This document shows, piece after piece, positions 1-9,815 of a stretch of 64,000 bases of DNA. This DNA is from Marinobacter persicus (GTDB lineage: Bacteria > Pseudomonadota > Gammaproteobacteria > Pseudomonadales > Oleiphilaceae). The DNA lies in assembly GCF_900114155.1 (NCBI RefSeq), contig NZ_FOSC01000006.1, positions 39,983-103,982 on the forward strand, read 5' to 3'. The notes under the pieces are model-generated. The model was not told where the DNA came from, searched no databases, and worked only from the letters and a program-made list of their open reading frames with translations. The position numbers were made by a program, and so were the translations under genes. Each line of letters opens with the position of its first letter. Position 1 is the first letter of the stretch.

Positions 1-719
1 AACTTGTGGTTGGTGCGATTCAGCGCCTGTTCGGGGATGACTTTCATGAACCGGGCCAGGTTCACACAGACAAACAACAGATCACCCAGCTCGTCTTCCA
101 CCGCATCCCGTTCGCCGGTGCCCGCCTCGGCCGCCTGCCAGGCTTCCTTGAGCTCGTCGATTTCCTCATGCAGCTTGTCGAACACCGGTTCCACATTCGG
201 CCAGTCAAAGCCATGGCGTGCCGCCCGGCGCTGCAGTTTGTCGGCCCGGGCCATGGCCGGCAGGGTGCGGGCGATACCGTCCAGCCGGCTGTCCGGCTCG
301 GCGGCGTCCGCTTTTTCGGCACGCTCCTCGGCCTTGATGCGCTCCCAGCTTTCCTTGATCCAGGCTTCGTCCGGGCGGTTGTCCGGGTCAATCCGGCTTT
401 CCAGGGTACCCTCGGGGAACACATGGGGGTGGCGGCGCACCAGTTTGCGAACCAGGTGGTCCACCACGCCGTCGAAATCAAAATGGTCCTGTTCCCGCCC
501 CATCTGGGCGTAGAAGATCACCTGGAACAGGAGGTCACCCAGCTCATCCTTCAGGTGCGGATAGTCTTCCCGCTCAATGGCATCGGCCACCTCGTAGGCT
601 TCCTCGATGGTGTGGGGCACGATGGTCTTGAAGGTCTGCTTGGTGTCCCACGGGCAGCCGGTTTCCGGCTCCCGCAGGCGCGCCATCAGGTACTTGAGGT
701 CTTCAATGGAGTAGCTCAT
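1..719 (-). CDS. mazG: Nucleoside triphosphate pyrophosphohydrolase MazG (3' end outside window)
   Basis: MazG hydrolyses (d)NTPs to the monophosphate and pyrophosphate, and in E. coli it also lowers ppGpp. 239 codons are open from ATG 719 to the left edge with no stop, so the C-terminus (family length about 260-270) is missing. Residues 22-26 read CPWDT. The first metal-binding helix pair shows EEAYE at 39-43 and KDELGD at 57-62, and a second DELGD copy lies in the C-terminal repeat, as in the two-domain MazG family. The start ATG overlaps the relA stop by four bases (ATGA), so the two genes are translationally coupled. That pairing of a ppGpp synthase with MazG matches the E. coli relA-mazG neighbourhood. 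Confident call. Confidence 0.93.
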   Translation of the reverse strand, partial: MSYSIEDLKYLMARLREPETGCPWDTKQTFKTIVPHTIEEAYEVADAIEREDYPHLKDELGDLLFQVIFYAQMGREQDHFDFDGVVDHLVRKLVRRHPHVFPEGTLESRIDPDNRPDEAWIKESWERIKAEERAEKADAAEPDSRLDGIARTLPAMARADKLQRRAARHGFDWPNVEPVFDKLHEEIDELKEAWQAAEAGTGERDAVEDELGDLLFVCVNLARFMKVIPEQALNRTNHK

Positions 720-2953
720 CCGCGTTTGCGCCTCACGTCGATGATGTTCGGCAGGTTACGAATCTGCGCCAGCAGACGGGCCAGCTGCTCCAGGCTCGAG
801 ATTTCCACGGTAATTCGGATGTGGGCTGTGTTCTCGTCTTTGTTGGTCAGGGTATTGAGCGACAACACATCGCTGCGCGAGGACGACAGCAGTTGGGTGA
901 TGTCCCGCAGCAGGCCGGAGCGGTCGTAGGCCTCGATATCGATGTCCACCGGGTACACCGCCGCCGGCGTGCCGCCCCAGTTCACCTCGATGATGCGGTT
1001 GGGCTCGAACTCGCACAGGTTCAGGAACGTCAGGCAGTCCTGGCGGTGCACGGTTACGCCCCGCCCCACGGTGATGTAACCGCCAATGGGGTCACCCGGC
1101 AGCGGCTTGCAGCACTTGGCCACCTGGGTCTTGAGCTTGCCCACGCCCTGGATCTGTATGTCGGATTCGGTGTCATAGGCGGTTTTCCGGGGCGTGCTGA
1201 GCTTGAGATCCAACTGCTCGGATTTTGGTACCAGCAGTTGCTGCGCCACGTTGGCCACATGGGTGGGGCGCAAATCACCGGCGCCCACCGCCGCAAACAT
1301 GTCGTCGGTGGAATGGTAGTTCACCTTTTTCGCCAGCTCGGAGAGGTCGACGTCGTAAAGTGACAGGCGCTTGAACTCGTCTTCCAGGATGGCCCGGCCA
1401 TCGACAATGTTGCGATCCCGGTCCTGCTGCTTGAACCAGTGGGTGACCTTGGCCCGGGCCCGGGAGGTCTGGATATAACCCAGGCTGGGATTCAGCCAGT
1501 CCCGGCTGGGTGCCTGGTTGTTGGAAGTCAGAATGAACACCTGATCGCCGGTTTTCAGCGGGTAGGTCAGCGGCACAATACGGCTGTTCACCCGCGCGCC
1601 CCGGCAGGCATGACCGATTTCAGTGTGTACGCGATAGGCAAAATCCACCGGCGTGGCCCCCTGGGGCAGGTCCACCACATGGCCATCCGGAGTAAACACG
1701 TACACCCGGTCAGACGCGACATCGCTTTTCAGGTGATCGGCCAGGCCGGACAGGTCGCCCAACTCTTCCTGCCACTCCAGAACCTGACGCAGCCAGTTGA
1801 TCTTGGCGTCGTACCCGGAGGACTTGTTGTTGGTGTCCGTGCCCTTGTACAGCCAGTGGGCACACACGCCCAGCTCGGCTTCCTCATGCATGGCCTGGGT
1901 GCGGATCTGCACTTCCATCACCTTGCCCTCGGGGCCGATCACCGCCGTGTGCAGGGACTGGTAACCGTTCTCTTTCGGGTTGGCGATGTAGTCATCAAAT
2001 TCGTTGGGAATATGGCGCCACAGGGTGTGCACAATGCCCAGCGCGGCATAGCAGTCTTTCACCTCGGGCACCAGCACCCGCACGGCACGCACGTCATACA
2101 CCTGGGAAAAATCGATGCCCTTGCGGCGCATTTTGCGCCAGATGCTGTAGATGTGCTTGGCCCGGCCGTTCAGCTCGGCCTTGATGCCGGAGGCGGCCAG
2201 TTCGGTTTGCAGGGTTTCGATCACCCGCTTGATGTAGCGGTCCCGGTCAAGGCGCTTTTCGTCCAGCAGCTTGGCGATTTTCTTGTAGGCGGTGGCGTGC
2301 AGGTAGCGGAAAGACAGGTCTTCCAGTTCCCACTTGATGTGACCGATACCCAGCCTGTGCGCCAGCGGCGCGTAGATGTCGAACACTTCCCGGGCCACCC
2401 GCATGCGCTTTTCGTCCGGTGCGTCTTTCACCGCCCGGATGGCGGACGTTCGCTCCGCCAGCTTGATCAGTGCCACCCGCACGTCATCCACCATGGTGAC
2501 CAGCATCTTGCGCACGTTGTCCAGTTGGCCTTCACTCTGCCCCAGGACGTTGCCTTTTAACGGGTGGTGGATCGAGGAAATCGCCGCCATTTGCTGTACG
2601 CCGTTGATCAGCGCAGCCACTTCGTCGCCGAATTCCTTACGAATGTCTTCCAGAGGCACCCGCTCTTCCCGTACACAGCGGTAGAGTACCGCCGCCACCA
2701 GGCTGGCCTGGTCCATGCGCAATTCCGCCAGTACCTGAGCCATTTCCAGGCCCGTAAGAAAGCTGCTGGCGCCCGGCGCCCACTGGCGGTCTTCGCGGAA
2801 GGCCTCAAGATCGATTACCGCCGCTTTTTCACAGGCCCGGCGCAACTGCTCAGGGTTGTCCAGGTGGGTCTGCTGGGCAATGTGGGAGACCCATTGGCCG
2901 ATATCCACTTCCCCATTGCCGCTTGTTGCGTAATCTTCCCTTACTTTAACCAT
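716..2953 (-). CDS. relA: GTP pyrophosphokinase RelA ((p)ppGpp synthetase I)
   Basis: RelA makes (p)ppGpp from ATP and GTP/GDP on stalled ribosomes (stringent response). It is 745 aa, the normal RelA length. The N-terminal hydrolase domain has lost the HD/ED residues: the region around 88-97 reads AVLYRCVREE. This is typical of a synthetase-only RelA rather than SpoT. The synthetase loop EFDDYIANPKENGYQSLHT (318-336) carries the acidic EFDD signature that separates RelA from the RxKD form of bifunctional enzymes. A TGS domain follows at about 420-485 (VYVFTPDGHVVDLPQGATP), then a zinc-finger/helical region (AKCCKPLPGDPI) and a C-terminal ACT domain at about 670-745. The gene lies 20 nt after rlmD and overlaps mazG, so the three genes look co-transcribed. 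Confidence 0.97.
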   Translation of the reverse strand: MVKVREDYATSGNGEVDIGQWVSHIAQQTHLDNPEQLRRACEKAAVIDLEAFREDRQWAPGASSFLTGLEMAQVLAELRMDQASLVAAVLYRCVREERVPLEDIRKEFGDEVAALINGVQQMAAISSIHHPLKGNVLGQSEGQLDNVRKMLVTMVDDVRVALIKLAERTSAIRAVKDAPDEKRMRVAREVFDIYAPLAHRLGIGHIKWELEDLSFRYLHATAYKKIAKLLDEKRLDRDRYIKRVIETLQTELAASGIKAELNGRAKHIYSIWRKMRRKGIDFSQVYDVRAVRVLVPEVKDCYAALGIVHTLWRHIPNEFDDYIANPKENGYQSLHTAVIGPEGKVMEVQIRTQAMHEEAELGVCAHWLYKGTDTNNKSSGYDAKINWLRQVLEWQEELGDLSGLADHLKSDVASDRVYVFTPDGHVVDLPQGATPVDFAYRVHTEIGHACRGARVNSRIVPLTYPLKTGDQVFILTSNNQAPSRDWLNPSLGYIQTSRARAKVTHWFKQQDRDRNIVDGRAILEDEFKRLSLYDVDLSELAKKVNYHSTDDMFAAVGAGDLRPTHVANVAQQLLVPKSEQLDLKLSTPRKTAYDTESDIQIQGVGKLKTQVAKCCKPLPGDPIGGYITVGRGVTVHRQDCLTFLNLCEFEPNRIIEVNWGGTPAAVYPVDIDIEAYDRSGLLRDITQLLSSSRSDVLSLNTLTNKDENTAHIRITVEISSLEQLARLLAQIRNLPNIIDVRRKRG

Positions 2954-2973
2954 GGCAGATACTTAGTCAGTGA

Positions 2974-4323
2974 TCAGTGACTATCCCGCTCAAACAGCGC
3001 AATAGATTCAACGTGGGTGGTGTGCGGGAACATGTCCATCACCCCGGCACGCACCAGCCGGTAGCCGTTGCGCGCCATCACACCGGCATCCCGGGCCAGC
3101 GTGGCCGGGTTGCACGACACATAAACGATGCGGCTGGCACCAAACGCGGTCAGGTACTTGCAGATGTCCTCGGCGCCGGACCGGGGCGGGTCGATCAGGA
3201 TCTTGTCGAAACCTTCCTTCGCCCAGCTCTGGCCGGTGAAATCCCCATGCAGGTCGGCGCCGAAAAACTCGACGTTATCCAGGTTGTTCAAGCGCGCATT
3301 TTCGCGCCCCCGCACCACCATGGCGCCATCGCCTTCAACACCCACCACCTGGCCGCCTTTGCGGGCCAATGGCAGGGTGAAATTGCCCAGCCCGCAGAAC
3401 AGATCCAGCACTCGCTCGCCCGGCTGCACATCCAGCCACTCAACCGCACGGTGCACCATATCCCGGTTAATGCCGGCATTCACCTGGGTAAAGTCCATGG
3501 GGTGGAACTGCATGGTGAGGTCAAATTCATCCATGCGGTAACTTAATCGCTCGGCATCATGCCCAGACGATTCCGGCCAGATCCGGTGCACCGTGTCCGG
3601 TCCCTTCGGCTGCAGGTAAATATGCAAGTCGTGGGCCTGCCCGAACCGGATTAACTTCTCCCGGTCTTCCGGCACAAGGTCGTCCATATTCCGGAACACC
3701 ATGGCAGCCGCTTCGTCGCCACAGGCCACTTCCACCTGCGGAATACGGTTGAAGGCCGCCAGGTCGTGCAACAGTTCCCGCAGGGGGATAATCCGTTCTC
3801 CAATGCGCGGGTCCAGCACGATGCACTGGTCGATGTCGGTCAGAAAGCTGTTGCGCTTCTCGCGGAAACCCACCAGCACCGACTCCCGGGCCTTGACGTA
3901 GCGCACGCCCAGGCGGGCCTTGCGCCGATAACCCAGACTGTCGGGCGAGCGCATGGGCTCGACCCACAGCTCCGGCTCGATGCCCCCGAAATGAGCAAAA
4001 TGCTCACGCAGGGTGTTTTCCTTGAACCGGATCTGGGCATCCGGACTCATGTGCTGCAGGCTGCAACCACCGCACAGATCGGCAAATTCGCAGGGCGGCT
4101 GCTGGCGATCCGGCGCTGCCTCCAGCACCTCGAGCGTGCGCAACTCATCAAACCGGCTCCGGGTGCCGACCATTTTCGCCATCACGGTTTCACCGGGCAG
4201 CGCGCCGTCAACAAACTGGGTTTTGCCCTCGGCCCGGGCAATGCCCCGGCCATCGTGGCTCAGGGTTTCAACTTCACAACGCACGGGCTCCTTGGGCAGG
4301 GCCTTGCGGCGACGCTTGCTCAT
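2974..4323 (-). CDS. rlmD: 23S rRNA (uracil-1939-C5)-methyltransferase RlmD
   Basis: SAM-dependent enzyme that forms m5U1939 in 23S rRNA (formerly RumA). It is 449 aa. An N-terminal TRAM RNA-binding domain covers about 13-70. Iron-sulfur cluster cysteines C78, C84 and C87 are spaced C-x5-C-x2-C ([10 protein letters not shown]). The SAM-binding motif is [16 protein letters not shown]. The catalytic nucleophile is C404 in [13 protein letters not shown], and IDPPRSG is the conserved motif before it. It sits just upstream of relA on the same strand, the arrangement seen in E. coli (rlmD-relA-mazG). RlmD is preferred over the paralogue RlmC because of the TRAM domain and the length. Confidence 0.96.
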   Translation of the reverse strand: MSKRRRKALPKEPVRCEVETLSHDGRGIARAEGKTQFVDGALPGETVMAKMVGTRSRFDELRTLEVLEAAPDRQQPPCEFADLCGGCSLQHMSPDAQIRFKENTLREHFAHFGGIEPELWVEPMRSPDSLGYRRKARLGVRYVKARESVLVGFREKRNSFLTDIDQCIVLDPRIGERIIPLRELLHDLAAFNRIPQVEVACGDEAAAMVFRNMDDLVPEDREKLIRFGQAHDLHIYLQPKGPDTVHRIWPESSGHDAERLSYRMDEFDLTMQFHPMDFTQVNAGINRDMVHRAVEWLDVQPGERVLDLFCGLGNFTLPLARKGGQVVGVEGDGAMVVRGRENARLNNLDNVEFFGADLHGDFTGQSWAKEGFDKILIDPPRSGAEDICKYLTAFGASRIVYVSCNPATLARDAGVMARNGYRLVRAGVMDMFPHTTHVESIALFERDSH

Positions 4324-4347
4324 AATCGCTCTCTTGTCGGTTTCCGT

Positions 4348-5241
4348 TCAGGCGCTGTGGAACACGCCAGTAGAAAGGTATCGATCACCACGGTCACAGA
4401 TAATCGCGACGATCACGGCATTTTCAACCTCACGGGACAGTCTCAGGGCCGCGGCAATGGAGCCGCCGGACGACACACCACAGAAAATACCTTCCTGCGA
4501 TGCCAGCGCACGCATGGTGTCTTCCGCCTCCTGCTGGCCAATGTCCAGTACCTGATCGACCCGGCTGGCGTCGTAGATTTTCGGCAGATATTCTTCCGGC
4601 CAGCGCCGAATACCCGGAATGGAGGCACCGTCTTCCGGCTGCAAGCCGATGATGCGGATGTCCGGATTGCGTTCTTTCAGGTAGCGGGACACACCCATGA
4701 TCGTGCCGGTGGTGCCCATGGAACTGACAAAGTGGGTCACCCGCCCTTCGGTCTGCTGCCAGATCTCCGGACCGGTGGTGCGGTAATGGGCCAGCGGATT
4801 ATCCAGATTGCCAAACTGGTCCAGCACCTTGCCCTGGCCTTCAGCCTGCATCTTCAACGCCAGATCCCGGGCGCCCTCCATCCCCTGCGCCTGACTGACA
4901 CCGATAATCTCGGCACCGTAGGCACGCATCGAGGCACGACGCTCCTCACTCATGTTCTCGGGCATGATCAGCTTCATCCGGTAACCCTTGATGGCCGCCG
5001 CCATGGCCAGGGCAATCCCGGTATTGCCGGAGGTGGCCTCAATCAGGGTATCGCCGGGGCTGATTTCACCGCGACGCTCCGCTTCCTGAATCATGCCCAG
5101 TGCCGGACGATCCTTCACCGAGCCGGCCGGGTTATTGCCTTCCAGTTTTGCCAGAATCACATTGCTGGTATCACCCGGCAAACGTTGCAGGCGAACCAGC
5201 GGCGTGTGCCCGACATAATCTTCAATGGTGGGAAAACTCAT
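4348..5241 (-). CDS. cysM: Cysteine synthase B (O-acetylserine sulfhydrylase)
   Basis: PLP enzyme that forms cysteine from O-acetylserine and sulfide or thiosulfate. With the ATG at 5241 it is 297 aa, beginning MSFPTIEDYVGHTPLVRLQR. This start has an AGGGTCA ribosome-binding sequence. An in-frame ATG 36 nt upstream would add twelve non-conserved residues and has no clear ribosome-binding site. The PLP lysine is K43 in NNPAGSVKDRPALGM. The substrate loop is EATSGNTGIALAMAA, and the phosphate-binding loop is SSMGTTGTIMG. NPAGSVKDRPA together with length favours CysM over CysK. The gene is divergent from gacS across about 190 nt and lies 24 nt upstream of rlmD. Confidence 0.94.
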   Translation of the reverse strand: MSFPTIEDYVGHTPLVRLQRLPGDTSNVILAKLEGNNPAGSVKDRPALGMIQEAERRGEISPGDTLIEATSGNTGIALAMAAAIKGYRMKLIMPENMSEERRASMRAYGAEIIGVSQAQGMEGARDLALKMQAEGQGKVLDQFGNLDNPLAHYRTTGPEIWQQTEGRVTHFVSSMGTTGTIMGVSRYLKERNPDIRIIGLQPEDGASIPGIRRWPEEYLPKIYDASRVDQVLDIGQQEAEDTMRALASQEGIFCGVSSGGSIAAALRLSREVENAVIVAIICDRGDRYLSTGVFHSA

Positions 5242-5281
5242 GCTCTGACCCTGTGATACACTTTGGCGACGAATCATACTC

Positions 5282-5340
5282 GTTATAGCCCCGTTGTCCC
5301 AATACGGCTTGTCGCTAACACCATGACCGACGGCTATAAC
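5282..5340. promoter_or_regulatory. 9-bp inverted repeat carrying TATAAC in the cysM-gacS divergent region
   Basis: GTTATAGCC at 5282-5290 and its exact reverse complement GGCTATAAC at 5332-5340 face each other across 41 nt between divergent cysM and gacS. Each arm contains TATAAC reading towards its own gene, so the arms could be paired -10 boxes, an operator pair, or both. No convincing -35 hexamer was seen at 16-18 nt for either arm. Confidence 0.35.
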
Positions 5341-5432
5341 ATTGAAACTTGGTGTATTGTATGAACCCGCAGGCAGAGATACCTCTCTGCTTGCTGGCTT
5401 ATCGGTGTATAGGAAGGGTGACAGGAACGTCT

Positions 5433-8336
5433 ATGCGACATTGGGGCATTCGCAAGAAAGTGCTGGTGGTGACACTGGTACCCATACTGCTGACCACCGT
5501 GCTGCTGGGGCTGTTCTTCACCTATAGCTGGGTCAATAACATTGAAACCCTGCTCAAAGACCGCGGCGAATCCCTGTCCCGCCAGTTGGCGGCCGGTTCC
5601 GAATACGGCCTGTTCACCGCCAACCGAAGCCTGCTGACCAACCTCTCCAACGCCCTGCTCGAGGAACAGGACGTACGCTCTATCACCTTCTTTACCCGCG
5701 ACGGCGAGCGGCTCCTGCATGCCGGCCCTGGCCGCAGCGAGCCGGAAAGCACGCCACGCCTGGACCCGGAAAACGCCCGGCGCATCAGCAAAGACAACAG
5801 TACCCTGTTCATCACACCGGTATACCTTCAAGAGCTGATGGTCGACTCCATGCTCGACCCGGATGCCCGGGAGCGCACCGCCGGCATACGCGAACCGCTC
5901 GGCTGGGCTGCCGTGGAAATGTCCCACGTGCGCACGGAAAAAGAAACCTACAAGGCGCTGCTGATCTCGCTGCTGCTGATTCTCGGCGGCGTGCTCCTGA
6001 GCATGGCCATTTCCGTGCGGCTGAGCAAAGCCTTCACCGACCCGATCTTCCAGCTCAACGAGGCCGTGGCCCGGCTCAAGGAAGGCAAACTCGACACCCG
6101 GGTTTACACCGGCGCCGGGCCGGAATTCGAACAGCTGGAATCCGGCCTGAACGAAATGGCCTCGGAACTGAGCCAGGCCCAGGCCGAGATGCAGCAGAAC
6201 ATTGACCAGGCCACCAGTGACCTGCGCCAGACCCTGGAAACCATTGAAATCCAGAACATCGAACTGGACATCGCACGCAAACAGGCCCTGGATGCCAGCC
6301 GCATCAAGTCCGAATTCCTGGCCAACATGTCCCACGAAATCCGTACTCCGCTGAACGGCATCATTGGCTTTACCGAGCTGCTGCTGAAAAGCCCCATGCC
6401 ACGCCAGCACCGTGACCACCTGAACACCATACGCAAGTCGTCGGAAATCCTGCTGACCATCATCAACGACATTCTGGACTTCTCCAAGATCGAGGCCGGC
6501 AAGCTGATCCTGGACCGCATCCCGTTCCAGCTGCGGGACATCATCGAGGAAGTGATGGTCATGCTGGCTCCCGAGGCCCATGGCAAGAATCTCGATCTGG
6601 TGGCACTGGTGTACCAGGACGTTCCCGACAACATCATGGGCGATCCGCTGCGGGTGAAACAGGTCATCACTAACCTGATCAACAACGCCATCAAGTTCAC
6701 CCAGACCGGTGAGGTGGTGCTGCGCGCCAGCCTGGAAGCCGCAGACCCGGAAAATCACCGGGTTACCCTGCGCCTGAGCGTGACCGACTCCGGTGTGGGA
6801 CTGTCCCGGGCGCAGCAGCATGCCCTGTTCAACGCCTTCAGCCAGGCCGACCCATCGACCGCGCGCCAGTACGGCGGCACCGGCCTGGGCCTGGCGATAT
6901 CCAAACGGCTGGTGGAAGAAATGGGCGGCAAGATTGGCCTGAAGAGCGAGCTGGGCAAGGGCTCTACCTTCTGGTTTACCCTGAACCCGGAACTCTCAAC
7001 CCTGGCCAACGAGATGCCGGCAAGGGATGCCCTCAAGGGCGAGCGGATCATTTATCTGGAGCATCAGCAAACCACCGGCCTGGCCATGGAACACCTGTTG
7101 CGCAGCTGGGGCGTAACGGTGGAACGTGCCGACACACCGGCTGAGTTACTCGAGCGCGTGGACGAGGCCCAGAAAAACAACCGGGGCTACGCCCTGGCCA
7201 TGATCGGCATTACCCGGCACCTGCTGCGGTCAAACCAGTACCGGGGCCTGCTGCACACCCTGGAGGTGGATTACGACTGTCGCACCCTGTTGCTGACCCC
7301 CACCCTGGACACGCAGGACACGCCCTTCTCCGGCATTGCCAGCAGCCATCTGACCAAACCGGTACGCCGGGACACCTTCTACCACGAGCTGCTGCTACTG
7401 ATTCACGGTATCTATTCCGAAGACGCCGCCAACGATCAGCCGGGCAGCGGGCTGTCCAGGCGACGTGCCCCGGCTTGTCCGCGCATTCTGGCGGTGGATG
7501 ACAACGCCGCCAATCTCAAACTGGTACTGACCCTGCTCGAAGAAAGCCGTTTGCCGGCCGACGGAGCCACCAGCGGCTTCGAGGCACTGGGCCTGGTGCG
7601 TGAGCAGCCCTATGACCTGGTGCTGATGGACCTGCAAATGCCGGGCATGGACGGCCTGGAGGCCACCGCCCGAATTCGCGAGCAGGACACCGACAACCAT
7701 CACACCTGCATCATCGCGCTAACCGCCCACGCCATGGCCAGCGAACAGGCAAAACTGCGCGAGCAGGGCTTCGACGGATACATGCCCAAACCGATCAGCA
7801 GTCGCCAGCTCAGGGAGCTGGTGCGCGAACACACCGGCTATGAGCCGCCGGCGGTGGCTGGCCAGGAACCGGTGGATGAAGTCAGGGACACCCGCAGCAG
7901 TACCCCCAGGCCGTCAAGCCGCAGCCGGCAACACGAGTGCGTGAGTATTGAGGAAAGCGTGGAACTGGCTGGCGGCAAAGCGGATCTGGCCGAAGAGCTG
8001 TTCAGCATGTTGATGGAACAACTGCCCAAAGACCGGGAACAGGTGGAGCAGCTCTGGCAACGGAACGAACTGGCCAACCTGCTGGAATGCGTACACAAGT
8101 TGCACGGCGCCACTCGTTATTGCGGCGTTCCGGAGCTACGCGGGGCCACCTATCAGTTCGAAACCGCACTGAAATGCGAAAGCTCCGAGCTTGCGGCCCA
8201 TAAAGAGCAACTGATTGCCGCCATGGACCGGCTGCGAGCCTGGAGTGAGCAAACCGACTGGCAGGCCCTGTTCCGGGAACGCTCTCACGCTCCTCCCGCC
8301 GCCGAACCCCAAGACCCGTCCGCGCCGGATGCCTGA
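5433..8336 (+). CDS. gacS: Hybrid sensor histidine kinase GacS/BarA
   Basis: Tripartite membrane sensor that phosphorylates the response regulator GacA/UvrY and so drives Rsm/Csr small RNAs (family knowledge). With ATG 5433 (preceded by AGGAACG) it is 967 aa. An upstream in-frame start at 5349 would place a 28-residue non-membrane extension before the signal anchor. Order: TM1 about 9-30; periplasmic sensor about 31-175; TM2 about 176-196; HAMP; coiled coil 240-290; HisKA with H301 in NMSHEIRTPLNGI; HATPase with GGTGLGLAISKRL; a degenerate receiver-like segment; a true receiver with D733 in LVLMDLQMPGMDG; and a C-terminal HPt domain with H888 in VHKLHGATRYCG. The stop abuts the convergent pdxJ stop (TGA then TCA, no gap). 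No gacA or Rsm small RNA is visible in the window. Confidence 0.93.
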   Translation: MRHWGIRKKVLVVTLVPILLTTVLLGLFFTYSWVNNIETLLKDRGESLSRQLAAGSEYGLFTANRSLLTNLSNALLEEQDVRSITFFTRDGERLLHAGPGRSEPESTPRLDPENARRISKDNSTLFITPVYLQELMVDSMLDPDARERTAGIREPLGWAAVEMSHVRTEKETYKALLISLLLILGGVLLSMAISVRLSKAFTDPIFQLNEAVARLKEGKLDTRVYTGAGPEFEQLESGLNEMASELSQAQAEMQQNIDQATSDLRQTLETIEIQNIELDIARKQALDASRIKSEFLANMSHEIRTPLNGIIGFTELLLKSPMPRQHRDHLNTIRKSSEILLTIINDILDFSKIEAGKLILDRIPFQLRDIIEEVMVMLAPEAHGKNLDLVALVYQDVPDNIMGDPLRVKQVITNLINNAIKFTQTGEVVLRASLEAADPENHRVTLRLSVTDSGVGLSRAQQHALFNAFSQADPSTARQYGGTGLGLAISKRLVEEMGGKIGLKSELGKGSTFWFTLNPELSTLANEMPARDALKGERIIYLEHQQTTGLAMEHLLRSWGVTVERADTPAELLERVDEAQKNNRGYALAMIGITRHLLRSNQYRGLLHTLEVDYDCRTLLLTPTLDTQDTPFSGIASSHLTKPVRRDTFYHELLLLIHGIYSEDAANDQPGSGLSRRRAPACPRILAVDDNAANLKLVLTLLEESRLPADGATSGFEALGLVREQPYDLVLMDLQMPGMDGLEATARIREQDTDNHHTCIIALTAHAMASEQAKLREQGFDGYMPKPISSRQLRELVREHTGYEPPAVAGQEPVDEVRDTRSSTPRPSSRSRQHECVSIEESVELAGGKADLAEELFSMLMEQLPKDREQVEQLWQRNELANLLECVHKLHGATRYCGVPELRGATYQFETALKCESSELAAHKEQLIAAMDRLRAWSEQTDWQALFRERSHAPPAAEPQDPSAPDA

Positions 8337-9071
8337 TCAGCGCCGGGCGCGGTCCAGGATGGCCCGCATTTCCTGCACAGCCTCTTTCAGCCCGGTGAAC
8401 AGCGCCCGGGCCACGATCGCGTGGCCGATGTTCAGCTCGTTAATGCCGGCAATCGCCGCCACCGCTTCGGTATTGTGATAATGCAGACCATGACCGGCAT
8501 TCACAACCAACCCCCGTTTTCGGGCATAGGCCACGGCGTCTTCCAGCACGCGCAGTGAACGGGCCAGCGCCTCGGGCGTCTCGGCCTCGGCGTATTCGCC
8601 GGTATGCAGCTCGATGACCGGCGCGCCGCAACGAACGGCCGCATCAATCTGCACCGGGTCCGGGTCAATAAACAGTGACACCTCGGCGCCAATCCGCGCC
8701 AGCCGGTCACAGGCCCGGGCCACCCGCTCTTCCTGGCCATCCACATCCAGGCCGCCCTCGGTGGTCAGCTCCTCGCGTTTTTCCGGCACCAGGCATACGC
8801 ACTGCGGCCGCACCTGCTCGGCGAAAGCCAGCATGTCGTCGGTGACCGCCATTTCCAGATTCATTTTGGTCTGCAGGGTCTCGCGTAACAGCAGCACATC
8901 CCGATCCTGGATGTGCCGACGGTCTTCGCGGGGATGCACGGTGATCCCGTCGGCTCCGGCTTCTTCTGCCAGCATGGCGGCCTGCACCGGGTCCGGGTAA
9001 CGGGTACCCCGCGCCTGACGCAGCGTGGCCACATGGTCGATATTGACACCTAAAAGCACTCTGGCGGTCAT
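8337..9071 (-). CDS. pdxJ: Pyridoxine 5'-phosphate synthase PdxJ
   Basis: PdxJ condenses 1-deoxyxylulose 5-phosphate with 3-amino-2-oxopropyl phosphate to give PNP, the last step of the DXP-dependent vitamin B6 route. It is 244 aa, a full-length TIM barrel. The start [20 protein letters not shown] carries the conserved NIDHVATLR motif. [13 protein letters not shown] and [16 protein letters not shown] are the other family signatures. It overlaps recO by four bases and ends the lepA-lepB-DUF4845-rnc-era-recO-pdxJ run. Confidence 0.97.
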   Translation of the reverse strand: MTARVLLGVNIDHVATLRQARGTRYPDPVQAAMLAEEAGADGITVHPREDRRHIQDRDVLLLRETLQTKMNLEMAVTDDMLAFAEQVRPQCVCLVPEKREELTTEGGLDVDGQEERVARACDRLARIGAEVSLFIDPDPVQIDAAVRCGAPVIELHTGEYAEAETPEALARSLRVLEDAVAYARKRGLVVNAGHGLHYHNTEAVAAIAGINELNIGHAIVARALFTGLKEAVQEMRAILDRARR

Positions 9072-9808
9072 GATTTACTCCCTGATGAACGGACGGAATG
9101 GGAAAAGAGTGAACGGCTGTGCAGCGGCCGGCCCTGAAGCAGGTAATCCACCAGCACGCGCATCACCTGCTTGGCGGTTTTACGGGCCTGCCCGGAGGTC
9201 AGGTCACCGGCCGCCAGTGCCAGCAGAGCGGAACCGGGCAGTTGCCGCAACAGGGCGTCGGGGTTGTCGGGACTGATAACACCCTGGGCCGGATCATAGC
9301 CGTAATGGCCGTTGGGCTGAACCAGCTCGCCGGTATCGGTGGCCTGGTCCCAGGCAAAATCGTAACCAAGGGCCTGGGCAAAGGCTCGCTCAAAGACCCT
9401 GAGCACCGGTTCCACATCGGCGTCAGCGGGCAGCCCGGCCAGCGCCTGCAATGCCTCGATATAGCTGGCAAACAGCTGCGGGTGGGGGTCAGCCTCGGGC
9501 AGGATGCGCTGTAACAATTCGTTGATATACAGGCCACTGTACAGGGCGCGGGTGCGGGTTGGCGGCTCGGCCGGGCGCACATCCACCTGCACCAGGGTTT
9601 TCAGATCACTGCGCCCGCGCCAGTCCACCAGCAGTGGCTGGAATGGCTGCAGTTGGGCCTTCAGCGGACTACGGGCGCCGGTGGCGCCACGGGCAACCAC
9701 CGCCATGCGACCGTGGTTCAGGGTAAACAGGTCAACCAGCAATGAAGACTCCCGCCAGGGCCGGCGGTGGATGACGTAAGCGGGCTCCTGCTGCACCGCC
9801 GGTTCCAT
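9068..9808 (-). CDS. recO: DNA repair protein RecO
   Basis: RecO acts in the RecF pathway, displacing SSB and loading RecA at gaps with RecR. It is 246 aa. The N-terminal OB fold (about 10-85) starts [19 protein letters not shown] and contains [18 protein letters not shown]. The rest is helical. The zinc-finger cysteines found in some RecO proteins are absent, as in many gammaproteobacteria. It follows era by seven nt and overlaps pdxJ by four, so it is within the same transcript. Confidence 0.93.
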   Translation of the reverse strand: MEPAVQQEPAYVIHRRPWRESSLLVDLFTLNHGRMAVVARGATGARSPLKAQLQPFQPLLVDWRGRSDLKTLVQVDVRPAEPPTRTRALYSGLYINELLQRILPEADPHPQLFASYIEALQALAGLPADADVEPVLRVFERAFAQALGYDFAWDQATDTGELVQPNGHYGYDPAQGVISPDNPDALLRQLPGSALLALAAGDLTSGQARKTAKQVMRVLVDYLLQGRPLHSRSLFSHSVRSSGSKS

Positions 9809-9815
9809 ACCAGCC

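Noticed and set aside
5349..5432. Longer GacS start
   Set aside because: It adds a cytoplasmic 28-residue leader before the first membrane helix. ATG 5433 has a better ribosome-binding site.
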